Below are positions 38,301 through 44,057 of a stretch of DNA of 64,000 bases, piece by piece. Each line of letters starts with the position of its first letter. Position 1 is the stretch's first letter. The notes under the pieces are model-generated. The model worked only from the letters and a program-made list of their open reading frames with translations. It was not told the origin of the DNA and did not search any database. The position numbers were made by a program, and so were the translations under genes. Source of the DNA: Anticarsia gemmatalis (Eukaryota; Arthropoda; Insecta; Lepidoptera; Erebidae); assembly GCF_050436995.1 (NCBI RefSeq), contig NC_134764.1:1922001-1986000 (forward strand), given 5' to 3'.

Positions 38301-41300
38301 TGATCATCATTGATAAAAGTCCATGTCATTCTACGATCCAGAGGAGTCATGTTAATCAATTTGTTTGTTTGTTTTTATATAGAATAATATACAACCTCGT
38401 TTTATACAATAAATCTTTGTTGCACCAGTTAGAAACCACATATACTAATTTATTGGTTAATTAACGTCAAGATAATTCACTCAACGACTTTCTCGGTTTT
38501 GATTGTATAATTAAATTACTAGGTACCTATTTATTTACTAGATCTTCAATTATTATTGTAGTTGGTACTTTTAAACAAACGTGATGAAATAAATATACAG
38601 TACAAATTGCAGTAGGTACCTACATAGAATATGCCTAGTAAAAGATTACGGTTTATTGCGACTTCATAGGAAAAGCTAAATGTAATTTATCACCAATTAC
38701 ATTGAGACGTCAGACATTAATTGGTAACGCAATAATTATAAGTATTTACACAATAAAACACTAACAAACAATAAATAAAATATAATATAATTCCCGCCAT
38801 AACTCCTGTCAAAGTGACAGCTCAACTTTTTCACGCAAAGGACGAAAGTCATACAGCCAGTTTTAAACACAATATTGAACTGAACTATTTCGTATAGTGC
38901 TTCTATATCGGCGTGCGGCGACACCGCGGAAGAGGGGCAGTTGAAGCAGTACCACGTGGAGCAGAGGTTCGCTGACAGACGGTACAAGGTCACCAGTGCC
39001 AGGACATACTTCTACCTCAATGAAGCCTCCTGCGAGAAGAACATGGAGGCGTTCCTTAAGAGTATTGATGCTGTTGCTGGTGAGAATATTTGCTATTCTT
39101 ATTTTTACTCATTTTTTATGTTTGCTTTATAGTATCTTTGGTATTAAGGCTGTTATGAATTACTTCGAAAATTTTGCATTTGGTATTTTTAACAATTCAG
39201 ATTTATATTTGGTGTATCATGTTTAGCTACTATAATTTCAAAATAGAACAAAAGTCAGGTTCGTAGCAAATACTACAGACTCTTTTAACAGTAAGATCTT
39301 CAGAGTACCTACTATTATACTATTAAGTTCTGATTGTAATTTATTTGTGATTTGTTTGTTTCCAGGCATCACAAAAAGCACAGGCCTCATGGCTGTCAAG
39401 CTCACCGCTCTTGGCAGGCCGCAGTTACTTGTAAGTATGAAATAGTATGAATACTATAATATTTAATAGCTTTCTCTATTTAATACGAGTATTATGATAC
39501 TTGTTTCTTAACCGATTCATTGCCACCTTCATTTTCGTGAACAATTCAGCCAGGCCCCATTCATTGGTCGGTGGCTCACCATTTGAGCCATCGGCCTCCC
39601 TGAAGGATGACTCAACTGATGAGTCATTGGCTCCTTGTAATGATTTAATGCTTTTCGCCATCATTCGAGCCAGTCTGACAACCAGAAACGTGTTACTGTG
39701 TTCTCCTATTCGAATTTGTGGATAATAAAAGTTAATATGGCGTTTCAAGCTAGTATTTGTTGGTTTCAATGAAATATTGCAGAGGTAGTAAACATTTTAG
39801 TAGTATTCAATCATTATTTATTATTGTAATATTATTTGTAGATAATCAGGACTACGACGATTTTACTGAATGTAGCCAGGCAATGTTTACTGATTTCCAT
39901 GATCAACAAATTGAAGATAAAGAAAATCAAGGTTTTCCAAGCTGTAGTCAATCGATTTTACAAAAAAGTGTACAAGATGTTTTGCGGCAGTTATACAAAA
40001 GGTTTATGACACCTGACTAATAAAAATATTCTCTAAATTGAAGGGCCATGTCTGATATTCACGGAAATTCTTATTTAAATGTATTCATATTTAATGAGTA
40101 ATTCATATTTAATGAGATCTGAAAAATGGTAGCTTAAGTGTTTTTTTTTTTTAATATCCGTTTTTATACAATTTTGGTTTGACTCACCAATTGAGCCATC
40201 GGCCTTCCTAAAGGTTTTTTAATGACTCAACTGTTGAGTCATTGGCCATGAATCGGTTAATACAAAAAGGTGTGATTAATGAAATGGATAGTTAAATATA
40301 CTTTTAAAAGCAATGCAATGCTAGCAATGCAAGCAAATTTCATTTGTAACAAAAAAATAATATTTGGCGTAACAGTTAACATAGTAGTTCTTTTCTTGTC
40401 GTGACACGACTTGACACGAGGTATCGTGGATGCTAATAAAATAAAATAAATCTTAAACTAAATTTATATTTTATACATTTTTTTTGACTCTGAGAGCAAA
40501 TTATCTCCCTGAAAACCCCGCAACACTGGCACATGGCTAAACTTAAATGGATAGAGGACTCGCTAACCATCGCACTTTCTCGAATATAACCTAATTTTAA
40601 ACACAATTTTTAATCCTTTCAGCTGCAACTTTCCGAAGTGATCATGCGCGCCAGGAACTACATGCAGCAGATAGCTGGCGGCCACGGCAACGTGCTGACA
40701 CACCACAAGACCATCGAGGACTTCCAGCGGTACCTCGGAGACCACAGCACCAAGCCCGAGGTCCAGGACTTCATGAAGAAGATCACTTCTGATAAGGAGG
40801 GGTGAGTCGACAGTTGTTTATTGCTTTGGCTTATAGTTTGTAAGGCTTACTCGAAGTTCGTCGCCGGCTCCCAACACCGCGACTTACTTCGAAATCGTTA
40901 AGAACTTGTGTGAAAAGTGGAAGAATGTAACGTTAGACGTTTAGAGCTGGCAACAATATTGAAAAATGGGACAAATCGTATAAAAAAATTAGGTATTCGC
41001 TAACTTAAGTTTTTCTGAGGCAGTGTTGAAGTTGACGGCGAGTAGCTAGAGATAGATTTTAAGAATTGATAGGTGTTAAAAATGGATTTGATTAGGAAAA
41101 AGACGGGAATTTAGACATGGTTTTACATGGAAGACGATTAAAGGAAAGGTTTCAAGCTGTTTAATTTGAGGCATCTGTTCATGTTAAGTTTCAAGAATAG
41201 TCATGTTTTGATGGAGTATTGCAACAGTGTTACTGATATAAATTGAGATGCCGTTTGGTAATTTCAGTGTGCTTCACATATTCCCGTGGGACCGGTCAGT

Positions 41301-44057
41301 GGCGACATCTTTTAACATTTGTAAGCGTTGTCTCGTAAATGTTGCTAGCACCCGTAATAGCCACCCGAATACAATACACAACCGATCCGCTATTAATAGC
41401 TCTCTCCCTTTCTATCTTAACACATTCAACATAGGAGAGAAAAGGACCGCAGCGCTATTAATAGTGGATCAGGAGATTCGAATGTGAATTGCGTTTCGTC
41501 ATTCTTCGTTTATGTTCGGAAAAACGAACGTGAAAAGGTACAAAAAGGTTCCAAAGTTTGTCGAATCAATGTTGTTTTAATGGCGTTTGTGTGATGTCCC
41601 AATTTGAAAATATAATTGAATGGAAAGGCTTATACATATTTTTGTGTTTGAAAGACCCTTTAGCTCATAGATTTACCTGAATTATATAATAATGCTGATG
41701 TTTGCTGGCTTTAAAACATGACAAAGCTTGTGCTCGATAGGATTAGCGCGGGCTGCTATGGACAGACCGAATACAGCGCACGAACTCTCCCGAATGTGAA
41801 CGAAGATTGCCGAAGCGTTCGATTCATATCATGCATTATGTGAAGTTGTATATTTTTGTTGGTGCTCGTTATCTCATGGTTACTATATTGTATGGGACAT
41901 AGGAATTATTAGGCTATCAAATTTACCATTATAAATTAAAAAATCTGAGAAGAATATCACTGTATTGTCCGTTATACTACTGCTAATCACATTTGGAATC
42001 TGGATCCGTAGAAATACTTTACAAAACAATTGATGATCTAAAATTCATTGCAAATTGAGACCTATCTGTATACTCATAAGGTTGTTATTTAAAAGGCACA
42101 TATTTATTCCACTGAGGAATTCCAACAGGAATATCTTTAGAGCACAGACTGACCTGCCAATTTTTTTTTCAGCATCGTCCACTTGTTCCCATGGTCGAAC
42201 ATTCTGGATGAAGACATGAACCTCTCAGACTCCTTCAGGGTCCCGGACCCGAAGACCGGTCAGATGCGTCGTCTCATCTCACAGATCTCCACCAAGGAGG
42301 AGGAGATGTTCCGCAACATGCTGCGGAGGCTGAACCACATCATCAAGATCGCCAATGAGGCTGATGTCAGGATCATGATTGATGCTGAACAGACTTACTT
42401 CCAGCCTGCTATCTCCAGGATCTGTTTGGAGATGATGAGGAGATACAACAAAGTGAGTAACTATAAAATATCGCACATCTACGACGGCTAGTTGTGATTT
42501 GGGAAATTATAACTTTAATTTCAAATGAATGTTTTTTGGCTTACACACGTAAAAGTACAGAAAGTGATATATTGTTTTTAATAACATTACACAATTTTTA
42601 AGTGACTGTGGATCAACCAATTTGCTATAAGACTTGATGTATATTTCCTAATTACGATAATTTTGAATTGACAGTATAACAGACAACATGCTTAAGTGCA
42701 AATTCTTTGATTTCTAAATTTTACCCTTTTGTTTGTTGTAGGACAAGTTCCTAGTATTCAACACGTACCAGACGTACTTAAAGAACACGTACGTGGAGAT
42801 CCTGACGGACCTGGAGCAGGCGCAGCGACAGAACTTCTACTGGGGAGCCAAGCTCGTGCGCGGCGCTTACATTGAACAGGTAAATAACCCACCAAGACAA
42901 TAACTACTATCTGACGAAGAATTCATTGATTAACTAGTGACCCCTGCTTTTAATCTTTATTTTGAAATCTTTGGGCCTGCCTTAAACAAAGCCTATTTTT
43001 CCCGGGTCTGTAAATTATAACTAATTCTTTGCAACATTTTTTTAAATCATTTTAGTGGGGGAGTTTTTTAACTCATTGTCAGGCAGACTACGGATACTTA
43101 AAACCCTCTAACACGTATAAGCGTGATTTTTTTCCGCAAATTCCTACCCAAAAGTTACTGCGCAAATCGAATGTGCTCAAAACTAGCCTAAACTTTTGCA
43201 TCCAATCAAAATTCGTCTTAACAGCGGTTTGAGTAGCTGTGGTATTTGTAAAATATTTCACTTGAACATAGAATTAACTTTAAACTATTTATAACACCAG
43301 GAGCGCGCCAGAGCCGCAGCGATGGGCTACGAGGACCCCACCTGCGAGAGCGTGGAGGCCACCACGGTGTCGTTCCACAAGTGCCTGAAGGAGATCCTCA
43401 GCCGGGTCAAGGGCCCCAACAAGGAGCGCCTCGGCATCATGGTGGCCTCCCACAACGAGGACACCGTGCGCTACGCCATCCAGCTCATGAAGGAACACGA
43501 CATCAAGCCTGAGGATAAGGTCGTCTGCTTCGGACAGCTGCTCGGCATGTGTGATCATATCACTTTCCCGCTTGGTAAGAATTTTTACTTATTATTTTTG
43601 TTTGAATTGTCACTCTTAACGGTTCTTCATCGAGACAAATCTCAGTGTGTTAAAATTGAATTGCCGTTCTTCATTGCACAGGAGGTTTAGATTGGAGAGC
43701 AAAAATATTTATAATAGATTGATTAAAACAGCTTTTAACTGCCACATAGTGATGGGCTGGTCTATTTAACATTAACTTTTATCTGCGTCCTTACATTATA
43801 AAGTTATCTTACCTTAATCCTTTTACTAATTGTTTTGTATCATTGTTATAGGACAAGCCGGCTACTCCGCCTACAAGTACGTCCCCTACGGCCCAGTGGT
43901 GGAGGTGCTGCCCTACCTCTCTCGGCGAGCGAACGAGAACCGAGGCTTCCTCCAGAAGATCAAGAAGGAGAAGAGACTCATCCTCAAGGAAATCGTTCGC
44001 CGAGTCGCCACCGGTCAAATGTTCTACAAACCTCAGGGCCACTACACGCCCGTGTAA
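8182..44057 (+). CDS. slgA: Proline dehydrogenase, mitochondrial (ten coding exons)
   Basis: Catalyses FAD-dependent oxidation of proline to pyrroline-5-carboxylate at the mitochondrial inner membrane, the first step of proline breakdown, which insects use for flight fuel. Joined exons: 8182-8385, 30742-30863, 33041-33127, 38898-39079, 39366-39430, 40623-40801, 42173-42452, 42742-42879, 43301-43574, 43852-44057. All borders are GT/AG and phases match, giving 578 residues. The Arg-rich start MALLRRLAVNAPRNVRV fits a mitochondrial presequence. Family motifs are intact: VENN near 63-66, FYGQFVAGED, DAEQTYFQPAI (350-360), KLVRGAY (410-416), GIMVASHNEDT, FGQLLGMCD, and SRRANEN (534-540), whose Arg pair binds the proline carboxylate in the family. 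No frameshift or missing catalytic residue was seen. The gene converges on a UNC93-like gene. Identity is very secure; exon 1 and the 5' UTR could have alternatives. Confidence 0.95.
8386..9784 (+). other. PRODH intron 1, 5' portion
   Basis: Non-coding. The first few hundred bases keep the higher GC content of the promoter region, then the sequence turns A+T-rich. Open frames on either strand near 8.6-8.9 kb resemble nothing I know. First introns of insect genes often carry enhancers, but no specific site is claimed here. Confidence 0.5.
9785..9967 (-). mobile_element. Lep1-like Helitron, antisense copy
   Basis: The reverse complement of the sequence block seen at 24587-24787. It starts near TTTCGTCCGCGTGG, passes through AGTTTTTGCGTGAAAGAGT and CATCCATACTCACAAACTTT, and ends near ACATTTATAATATACC. 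The termini are decayed. Assignment to the Lep1-type non-autonomous Helitrons common in moths and butterflies is from memory, supported by the better termini of the 24.6-kb copy. Confidence 0.5.
9968..12336 (+). other. PRODH intron 1 segment, nothing recognised
   Basis: A+T-rich intronic sequence with only short chance frames. A phrase near 10640-10690 (CCTAAAACAGATCCTTGTGG AACACC) resembles the 'DPCGTP' region that recurs in decayed retroelement reverse transcriptases, but the surrounding frame is broken and too short to call. Confidence 0.4.
12337..12618 (+). mobile_element. Non-LTR retroelement 3' tail (ACTAGCTGACCCG family)
   Basis: Begins ACTAGCTGACCCGCGCAAC, continues with the block shared with 5670-5856 and 59480-59728 (CCCCGTTTTTGTAACATTTT, CCTCGATAAATGGGCTAT, CGGACCAGTAGTTTCTGAG), then a CAAA microsatellite (about 12539-12583) and a 3' end TTAGTATAGAT. 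The CAAA run is an expanded form of a shorter run in the sister copies, so it arose within the element. Confidence 0.6.
12539..12583. repeat. CAAA microsatellite inside the retroelement tail
   Basis: Consecutive CAAA units, interrupted once by CAATC. The matching position in the copies at 5.83 kb and 59.69 kb has only two or three units, which indicates expansion after insertion. Confidence 0.7.
12619..17313 (+). other. PRODH intron 1 segment, nothing recognised
   Basis: A long, very A+T-rich stretch. Many short frames exist on both strands, none with recognisable domains, codon bias like the true exons, or flanking splice signals that would join the PRODH frame. A direct run of CATT/GTTCATT repeats near 16376-16396 is minor. 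Confidence 0.45.
17314..17486 (-). mobile_element. Lep1-like Helitron, antisense copy
   Basis: Shares, in reverse orientation, the blocks of 24587-24787: ACTTCGTCCGCGTAAAAAG, then GCTCAGTAGTTTTTGCGTGA, CATCCATCCAAATATCC and TATAATATTAGTAAGA. The last block is the complement of the Helitron 5' end. The interior is diverged and no coding capacity is present. Confidence 0.5.
18031..18125 (-). repeat. Decayed retroelement ORF end (TRCMDVNE family)
   Basis: Minus-strand translation from 18118 begins TRCMDVNEPKEFVGIDD and continues to SALPRGN, matching the order of blocks at 5.9-6.0 kb and 33.2 kb (SAYPYGEN). This is the retained carboxy-terminal end of the same retroelement ORF, now with substitutions and small deletions. 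Confidence 0.5.
18434..18554. mobile_element. Possible MITE with GGGCCAGTTTCAC-type ends
   Basis: Starts GGGCCAGTTTCACGAC and ends GTGGTGAAATGGGGCT, which are imperfect inverted termini resembling a very common lepidopteran MITE end. The interior is A+T-rich and non-coding. No clear target duplication was found. Directly downstream, two related blocks (ACTGGACAATTCTATATGTC near 18636 and ACTGGACAAGTCTATTTGTC near 18720) form a loose direct repeat of about 85 bp. Confidence 0.35.
18555..20845 (+). other. PRODH intron 1 segment, no gene recognised
   Basis: A+T-rich. A CATCATCATCATAGGC stretch near 18807 resembles the end of a reversed non-LTR tail. The region 19.06-19.33 kb begins like a decayed DNA transposon (ACAGTCAGTTACAAAAG), but no transposase frame can be read. 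Nothing else is supported. Confidence 0.4.
20846..20853. repeat. 8-bp target-site duplication of the hAT element, left copy
   Basis: ATATATTT directly before the left terminus CAGGGGTGGCC. An identical copy follows the right terminus at 22046-22053. Eight-base duplications are diagnostic of hAT transposition. Confidence 0.85.
20866..20889. repeat. 24-bp perfect palindrome at hAT left end
   Basis: ACCGGTCGATCG followed at once by its reverse complement, with no spacer. Further GGTCGATCG copies follow. Subterminal repeats like this are known transposase or host-factor binding sites in hAT elements; the role here is inference. Confidence 0.75.
21234..21764 (+). pseudogene. hAT transposase fragment, C-terminal dimerisation region
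   Basis: A 176-codon open frame beginning MEKHPTYNF, with the frame open a further 15 codons upstream to a TAG at 21183. The carboxy half has the typical hAT dimerisation signature: ALVSNEIYTNLKKC, then CESAFSYLKQTKNKHRSRLT and DSLRLTISNY. The zinc-finger and most of the RNase-H-like catalytic domain (usually several hundred residues) are absent, so this is a remnant of a deletion derivative, similar to the GTF2IRD2/ZBED-like hAT group. An in-frame TAA ends it 15 bp before a long hairpin. It could still make a small dimerisation-domain protein if transcribed, but nothing shows that it does. Confidence 0.8.
21779..21834 (+). repeat. 25-bp perfect hairpin just after the transposase stop
   Basis: Two 25-base arms, 21779-21803 and 21810-21834, are exact reverse complements around the six-base loop TGAGTT. 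It lies 15 bp after the transposase-fragment stop codon and inside the element. A hairpin this long and perfect would be very stable in RNA. Confidence 0.85.
22046..22053. repeat. 8-bp target-site duplication of the hAT element, right copy
   Basis: ATATATTT immediately after the right terminus GGCCACCCCTG, identical to the left copy at 20846-20853. Confidence 0.85.
22228..22345 (+). repeat. Decayed retroelement ORF end (plus-strand copy)
   Basis: Plus-strand translation reads NDAKEVCKHRSKWR, corresponding to the NEAKEVYKGRS block of the 5.9-kb copy, with an upstream ACAAGATACTATATACG matching the diverged TRCMDV codons. A GGAAAAAAGGCATGAGTTTATG stretch follows, as expected for the 3' end of this family. 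It is a fossil fragment. Confidence 0.5.
22346..24586 (+). other. PRODH intron 1 segment with paired CRE-type octamers
   Basis: Non-coding, A+T-rich. Two perfect TGACGTCA octamers occur at 22555-22562 and 22580-22587, 25 bp apart, with ACTGACGCGACTG between. CREB/ATF factors bind this octamer, and proline metabolism is an energy pathway, so an enhancer is conceivable. That is inference from a motif only. Confidence 0.35.
24587..24787 (+). mobile_element. Lep1-like Helitron, copy with intact ends
   Basis: A 201-bp non-autonomous Helitron. It starts TCCTACTAATATCATGAAT, ends CGAGCGGCCTCTAG, and sits between an A (24586) and a T (24788) without target duplication, as Helitrons do (5'-TC, 3'-CTAG, A/T insertion). 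The interior (GGATGTTTGTTACTCCTTCA, CCCAGAATAACGCATAGGC) is shared with antisense copies at 9785 and 17314 and plus-strand fragments at 28743, 30909 and 63016. The family name is from memory. Confidence 0.65.
25274..25432 (+). repeat. tRNA-derived SINE, family A, diverged copy
   Basis: An A-box-like TGGCTTAGTGGTTAAG is followed by a B-box GGTTCGATTCCCAC and a shortened tail (GGAACGAATATTT, GGTTTGGTTCTAG, CGCGACACTAGACTCTTAGTGCAG). The conserved CAATTATTTGTG motif is replaced, so this copy is older or from a subfamily. Confidence 0.55.
25433..28742 (+). other. PRODH intron 1 segment, no gene recognised
   Basis: A+T-rich intronic DNA without convincing frames or repeat borders. Open frames near 25.9-26.4 kb and 27.6-27.8 kb (minus) have no recognisable domain and no codon bias like the PRODH exons. 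Confidence 0.4.
28743..28815 (+). repeat. Lep1-like Helitron 5' fragment
   Basis: TCCTAATATTGTGAATGCG followed by diverged blocks (GTGTCACCTTCCGTTGCTAA, ACTGAAACGATTT) matching the first part of 24587-24787. The 3' half cannot be recognised. Confidence 0.4.
28816..30741 (+). other. PRODH intron 1, 3' portion
   Basis: Mostly non-coding A+T-rich sequence. A 12-bp perfect inverted repeat with a 3-base loop lies at 28955-28981 (CACTTTTTGAGC...). A GATGATGATGATCACA end near 29775 resembles a non-LTR tail. Two frames at 29.8-30.4 kb have no recognisable family. The intron ends with a good pyrimidine tract and CAG at 30739-30741. Confidence 0.45.
30742..30863 (+). CDS. slgA: PRODH coding exon 2
   Basis: Enters in phase 0 and encodes LMKRLRQVVGQRMFEMIMKA, then TFYGQFVAGEDQNKIKPTIE, ending two bases into an Arg codon at donor GTATGT. 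FYGQFVAGED is a hallmark of animal proline dehydrogenases. Confidence 0.93.
30909..30972 (+). repeat. Lep1-like Helitron internal fragment in PRODH intron 2
   Basis: TTATTACTTGTACTCAAAAA CTGTTGGACTGATTGTGATG AAACTTTAAAG in short pieces matches the 'TTGTTACTC...GGACCGATTACGATGAAATTC' interior of the 24.6-kb Helitron. No ends are preserved. Confidence 0.35.
31184..31298 (-). mobile_element. Foldback MITE fragment (GCTCGATTCTCTAC family)
   Basis: Contains ACAGTACATTTTAAATGTC, then GATAGCTAGCCGGTTGTCGG and TAGAGAATCGAGGTAC. These blocks recur at 49917-50222 and, interrupted, at 62248-62605. The long inner block present in the other copies is missing, so this is an internally deleted copy, in PRODH intron 2. 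Confidence 0.55.
31299..33040 (+). other. PRODH intron 2 remainder
   Basis: Non-coding. It holds a repeat bounded by an ACAT run (31986-32007) and a TATG run (32110-32134), so the two microsatellites face each other across about 100 bp of moderately GC-rich unique-looking sequence (GGTCGGCCCCCAACGAGG). No other feature is recognised. Confidence 0.45.
31986..32134. repeat. Repeat bounded by inverted ACAT/ATGT microsatellites
   Basis: An (ACAT)n run on the left and its complement on the right enclose about 100 bp that is GC-richer than the surroundings. The inner sequence itself is not clearly inverted. It resembles a dispersed lepidopteran repeat, but I cannot name it. Confidence 0.45.
33041..33127 (+). 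CDS. slgA: PRODH coding exon 3
   Basis: The first base completes the Arg codon from exon 2. The frame then reads LRSFGVKSILDYSVEEDLSQ and EEAEKREV, ending two bases into a codon at donor GTACAT. The E-rich segment leads into the variable loop at the start of exon 4. Confidence 0.93.
33176..33292 (-). repeat. Decayed retroelement ORF end, SAYPYGEN block
   Basis: Minus-strand translation starts near TSAYPYGENKERRETGGKGE, equivalent to SALPRGN in the 18.0-kb copy. CCCCATAGGGGTAGGCAGAGG on the plus strand is the family's recurrent nucleotide motif. It lies in PRODH intron 3, only 50 bp after exon 3, and is not part of the PRODH frame. Confidence 0.4.
33293..36125 (+). other. PRODH intron 3, first part
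   Basis: A+T-rich. A non-LTR tail-like block lies at 33949-34045 (listed separately). No exon that would preserve the PRODH phase (two bases in, one base needed) was found. Confidence 0.45.
33949..34045 (+). repeat. Non-LTR retroelement tail fragment (CTTGCCCAGC family)
   Basis: GGCCGGCGTGATGGATTCAA then CCCTCTCATTCGGGAGAGAC and CCTTGCCCAGCTG. The same order, with CTTGCCCAGCAGTGGG, is found at 57707-57800 and in part at 60213-60275. The motif is widespread in lepidopteran genomes, from memory. Confidence 0.45.
36126..36299. mobile_element. Harbinger-like MITE, TTA-flanked (copy 1)
   Basis: The element 36129-36296 starts GGCTTGCTAC and ends GTAGCAAGCC, a perfect 10-bp terminal inverted repeat. 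It is flanked on both sides by TTA (36126-36128, 36297-36299), the target duplication typical of PIF/Harbinger. Inside are inverted GGTTCGGC / GCCGAACC-type blocks and CCCGATCGGCACAAGCCGAA. A diverged sister copy lies at 45795-45964. It is 168 bp, non-coding, and in PRODH intron 3. Confidence 0.65.
36300..38897 (+). other. PRODH intron 3, second part
   Basis: A+T-rich intronic DNA. An open frame near 37.6-37.8 kb has no recognised domain. GCGCAAAAGT repeats occur around 38135-38210. The intron ends CGTATAG directly before exon 4, a weak but phase-correct acceptor. Confidence 0.45.
38898..39079 (+). CDS. slgA: PRODH coding exon 4
   Basis: The first base completes a Ser codon after EKREV. The frame reads SASISACGDTAEEGQLKQYH and VEQRFADRRYKVTSARTYFY, then LNEASCEKNMEAFLKSIDAV, ending one base into a Gly codon at donor GTGAGA. 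The QYHV and RTYFYLNEA blocks align with fly PRODH, which fixes the weak acceptor CGTATAG. Confidence 0.92.
39366..39430 (+). CDS. slgA: PRODH coding exon 5
   Basis: Short 65-bp exon after TTTCCAG. It reads GITKSTGLMAVKLTALGRPQ LL and ends in phase 0 at GTAAGT. The KLTALGRPQLL block is highly conserved in the family. Confidence 0.93.
39757..40020 (+). CDS. Small ORF inside the piggyBac-like element
   Basis: An 87-codon frame whose second half looks protein-like: acidic and Gln/Ser-rich (TECSQAMFTDFHDQQIEDKE), then SILQKSVQDVLRQLYKRFM and a stop followed at once by AATAAA (about 40020). A plausible splice acceptor (TTATTTGTAG) sits at 39832-39841, just before DNQDYDD, so this may be the last exon of a spliced element gene or of a captured cellular gene, with its polyadenylation signal. 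I recognise no domain, and it does not resemble the piggyBac catalytic core. Chance remains possible. Confidence 0.3.
   Translation: MLVSMKYCRGSKHFSSIQSLFIIVILFVDNQDYDDFTECSQAMFTDFHDQQIEDKENQGFPSCSQSILQKSVQDVLRQLYKRFMTPD
40219..40243. repeat. AP-1-type palindrome near the element's right end
   Basis: AATGACTCAAC, a central T, then GTTGAGTCATT: a 23-bp perfect palindrome with TGACTCA and TGAGTCA in its arms. A near copy (TGACTCAACTGATGAGTCA) lies at the left end. They may be transposase-binding sites; binding by host bZIP factors is speculative. Confidence 0.6.
40623..40801 (+). CDS. slgA: PRODH coding exon 6
   Basis: Follows CCTTTCAG. It reads LQLSEVIMRARNYMQQIAGG, then HGNVLTHHKTIEDFQRYLGD, to FMKKITSDKEG, ending two bases into a Gly codon at donor GTGAGT. 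The donor context GGAGG|GTGAGT is strong. Confidence 0.93.
40802..42172 (+). other. PRODH intron 6
   Basis: Intronic. The segment 41.25-41.49 kb has a frame of 79 codons and contains two inverted copies of a GCTATTAATAG motif (about 41391 and 41453), suggesting a small foldback repeat rather than a gene. The intron ends in a long T tract plus CAG. Confidence 0.45.
42173..42452 (+). CDS. slgA: PRODH coding exon 7
   Basis: The longest exon. It reads IVHLFPWSNILDEDMNLSDS, FRVPDPKTGQMRRLISQIS and DVRIMIDAEQTYFQPAISRI, then CLEMMRRYNK, ending in phase 0 at GTGAGT. DAEQTYFQPAI is the strand of the TIM-barrel catalytic domain that carries an active-site Asp and Gln in the family. Confidence 0.95.
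42742..42879 (+). CDS. slgA: PRODH coding exon 8
   Basis: Follows TTGTTGTAG. It reads DKFLVFNTYQTYLKNTYVEI, then LTDLEQAQRQNFYWGAKLVR and GAYIEQ, ending in phase 0 at GTAAAT. KLVRGAY is an invariant FAD-site block of the proline dehydrogenase domain. Confidence 0.95.
43301..43574 (+). CDS. slgA: PRODH coding exon 9
   Basis: Follows ACACCAG. It reads ERARAAAMGYEDPTCESVEA, TTVSFHKCLKEILSRVKGPN, then LGIMVASHNEDTVRYAIQLM and EDKVVCFGQLLGMCDHITFP, ending one base into a Gly codon at donor GTAAGA. ASHNEDT and FGQLLGMCD are signature blocks. Confidence 0.95.
43852..44057 (+). CDS. slgA: PRODH coding exon 10 with stop
   Basis: Follows TGTTATAG. It reads QAGYSAYKYVPYGPVVEVLP, YLSRRANENRGFLQKIKKEK, then IVRRVATGQMFYKPQGHYTP V and TAA at 44055. 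SRRANEN supplies the Arg pair that holds the substrate carboxylate in characterised family members. The FYKP...Y-PV end matches the usual carboxy terminus, so the protein is full length. Confidence 0.95.

Larger units (their letters stand above)
39512..40256 (+). mobile_element. piggyBac-like element with TTAA flanks
   Basis: A 745-bp element in PRODH intron 5. It begins CCGATTCATTGCC and ends GGCCATGAATCGG, inverted with one mismatch in 13. TTAA flanks both ends (39508-39511, 40257-40260), as for piggyBac elements. Each end also has a subterminal block: TTTGAGCCATCGGCCTCCCT and a TGACTCA/TGAGTCA palindrome at about 39608-39628, mirrored by AATTGAGCCATCGGCCTTCC and a palindrome at 40219-40243. 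Unlike the inverted outer tips, these inner blocks are in direct orientation. It is far too short for a full transposase. It carries a small ORF listed separately. Confidence 0.65.

Noticed and set aside
39476..39769. 97-codon minus-strand ORF across the left end of the TTAA element
   Set aside because: It runs from flanking intron DNA through the terminal repeat, so it cannot be a native element gene, and it matches no family I know.
43289..43558. Minus-strand 89-codon ORF rich in Leu, Val and His
   Set aside because: It is the antisense shadow of PRODH exon 9, whose codon bias keeps the other strand open.
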